From positions 1-6,005 of the forward strand of contig JAHFAC010000121.1 of NCBI GenBank assembly GCA_023250755.1: a DNA stretch of 6,005 bases, given 5' to 3'. Positions within the stretch are counted from its first letter, which is position 1. The number at the start of each line of letters is the position of its first letter. The position numbers were made by a program, and so were the translations under genes. Under the pieces are notes generated by a model, which did no database searches, was not told where the DNA came from, and saw only the letters and a list, made by a program, of their open reading frames with translations. Positions 5,407 through 6,005 of the stretch are shown here, in pieces. The DNA comes from Bacteriovoracaceae bacterium (GTDB taxonomy: Bacteria; Bdellovibrionota; UBA1018).

Positions 5407-6005
5407 AAAAAACAATCCTCAACTCTTGCCCCTTTTGAATAAATTTTGAGCTTCGAATGACCGGCCCCTCTCGATTCGAGCCCCTCACAATTGAATAACC
5501 TCGCTCTAAAACCCGAAGTGGAGAAAGTGCATCGAGTTTACTCATCGACTGCTCAAGCGCTGCACGCCTTCGCTCCACTCGCATTTGTGCAGCTCGGGTC
5601 AAGCGCAACCAAAGCTCATCGCAGCGCTGAGTCTGCTCTCGGAGACGATCTTTCGGACTCACCAAACGTGCAACAATGTGCTCAAACAAAGATTTTCGCA
5701 CAGAAAGATCACGCAATACGCTGCCACGGATCCGCTCGTTAAACTCTTTCAGACGTTTTACCGTATCCACCCAATAGCCGCTCACCAACTCAGCTGCCGC
5801 AGAAGGGGTCGGCGCTCGAAGATCTGCTACAAAATCCGAAATGGTAAAATCAATCTCATGCCCAACCGCCGATACTACCGGAAGCCGAGAAGCAGCAATG
5901 GATCGGGCTAGCGCTTCATCATTAAAGCACCAAAGATCTTCGATACTCCCCCCACCGCGGGCAAGTACTACGACCTCCCCTAAGTTGTGGAAATTGGCAA
6001 GCTCG
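5375..6005 (-). CDS. xseA: Exodeoxyribonuclease VII large subunit, C-terminal half (5' truncated by the window edge)
   Basis: The frame stays open from the right edge of the window to TAA at 5375-5377, giving about 209 residues out of the 400-450 usual for XseA. Recognisable conserved blocks come in the family order: [20 protein letters not shown], then [20 protein letters not shown], then [13 protein letters not shown], then a charged helical stretch (about residues 75-165 of the visible part) expected to form the long coiled coil that binds XseB, and the terminal [12 protein letters not shown] segment. With XseB the enzyme degrades single-stranded DNA in both directions in the cytoplasm, acting in repair and recombination. 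The conserved catalytic block is intact. The small-subunit gene xseB often follows xseA, but here the next gene is an M23 peptidase, so xseB must lie elsewhere. The N-terminal OB-fold is outside the window. Confidence 0.96.
   Translation of the reverse strand, partial: ELANFHNLGEVVVLARGGGSIEDLWCFNDEALARSIAASRLPVVSAVGHEIDFTISDFVADLRAPTPSAAAELVSGYWVDTVKRLKEFNERIRGSVLRDLSVRKSLFEHIVARLVSPKDRLREQTQRCDELWLRLTRAAQMRVERRRAALEQSMSKLDALSPLRVLERGYSIVRGSNREGPVIRSSKFIQKGQELRIVFYDGEKAVQAL
5415..5420 (-). promoter_or_regulatory. Ribosome binding site deciding the M23 peptidase start
   Basis: GAGGAT on the minus strand, inside the xseA coding region, ends 8 nt before the ATG at 5406. It is too close to serve the in-frame TTG at 5415, which it overlaps, so the ATG is the better start. 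Confidence 0.55.

Noticed and set aside
5407..5415. TTG start (5413-5415) for the M23 gene
   Set aside because: The only Shine-Dalgarno nearby overlaps it, while the ATG at 5406 is properly spaced.
5491..5911. Two overlapping + strand open frames (83 and 108 codons)
   Set aside because: Both lie opposite the well-conserved xseA reading frame and look like non-protein sequence.

Overview
The window looks like chromosomal DNA from a predatory or gliding-type Gram-negative bacterium of the former Deltaproteobacteria, most likely Bdellovibrionota or a relative. This rests on two protein families largely characteristic of myxobacteria and Bdellovibrio-like organisms: the AgmX/PglI-type C-terminal domain and the 'myxo-plus' outer-membrane beta-barrel. 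Base composition is balanced and coding density is very high. The species assignment is inference; no rRNA or other taxonomic marker is present.

Left part (1-3286, + strand): four tightly packed genes that read as one operon, with junctions of 1 nt, a 1-nt overlap and 13 nt. They are (i) the 3' end of a TonB-like envelope protein with an AgmX/PglI C-terminal domain, (ii) a secreted outer-membrane beta-barrel, (iii) a secreted 630-residue TPR-containing protein with a tryptophan/acid-rich C-terminus, and (iv) an 88-residue PilZ-like protein. The first three match the architecture of the Glt gliding machinery of Myxococcus xanthus (GltG/GltJ-type linker, GltA/GltB-type barrel, GltC-type TPR protein). 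The set probably encodes the periplasm-to-outer-membrane part of a trans-envelope complex powered by a TolQR/ExbBD-like motor encoded outside the window.

Right part (3297-6005, - strand): reading from the right edge leftwards, the 3' half of xseA (exodeoxyribonuclease VII large subunit) overlaps by 32 nt a gene for an M23 (LytM-type) peptidoglycan hydrolase lipoprotein with an intact active site. A 115-bp gap follows, then a gene for a protein of the nucleotidyltransferase fold (NTP_transf_5-like) in which the expected metal-binding aspartates appear to be replaced. The gap holds a sigma70-like promoter and a perfect 18-bp palindrome at the predicted transcription start, a good operator candidate. 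The two convergent gene blocks meet with only 10 bp between stop codons and no obvious terminator.

No tRNA, rRNA, CRISPR array, insertion sequence or attachment site was seen. The most interesting points are the Glt-like operon with its terminal PilZ-like gene, the palindrome-controlled probable pseudo-nucleotidyltransferase, and the homopolymer tracts in the beta-barrel gene.
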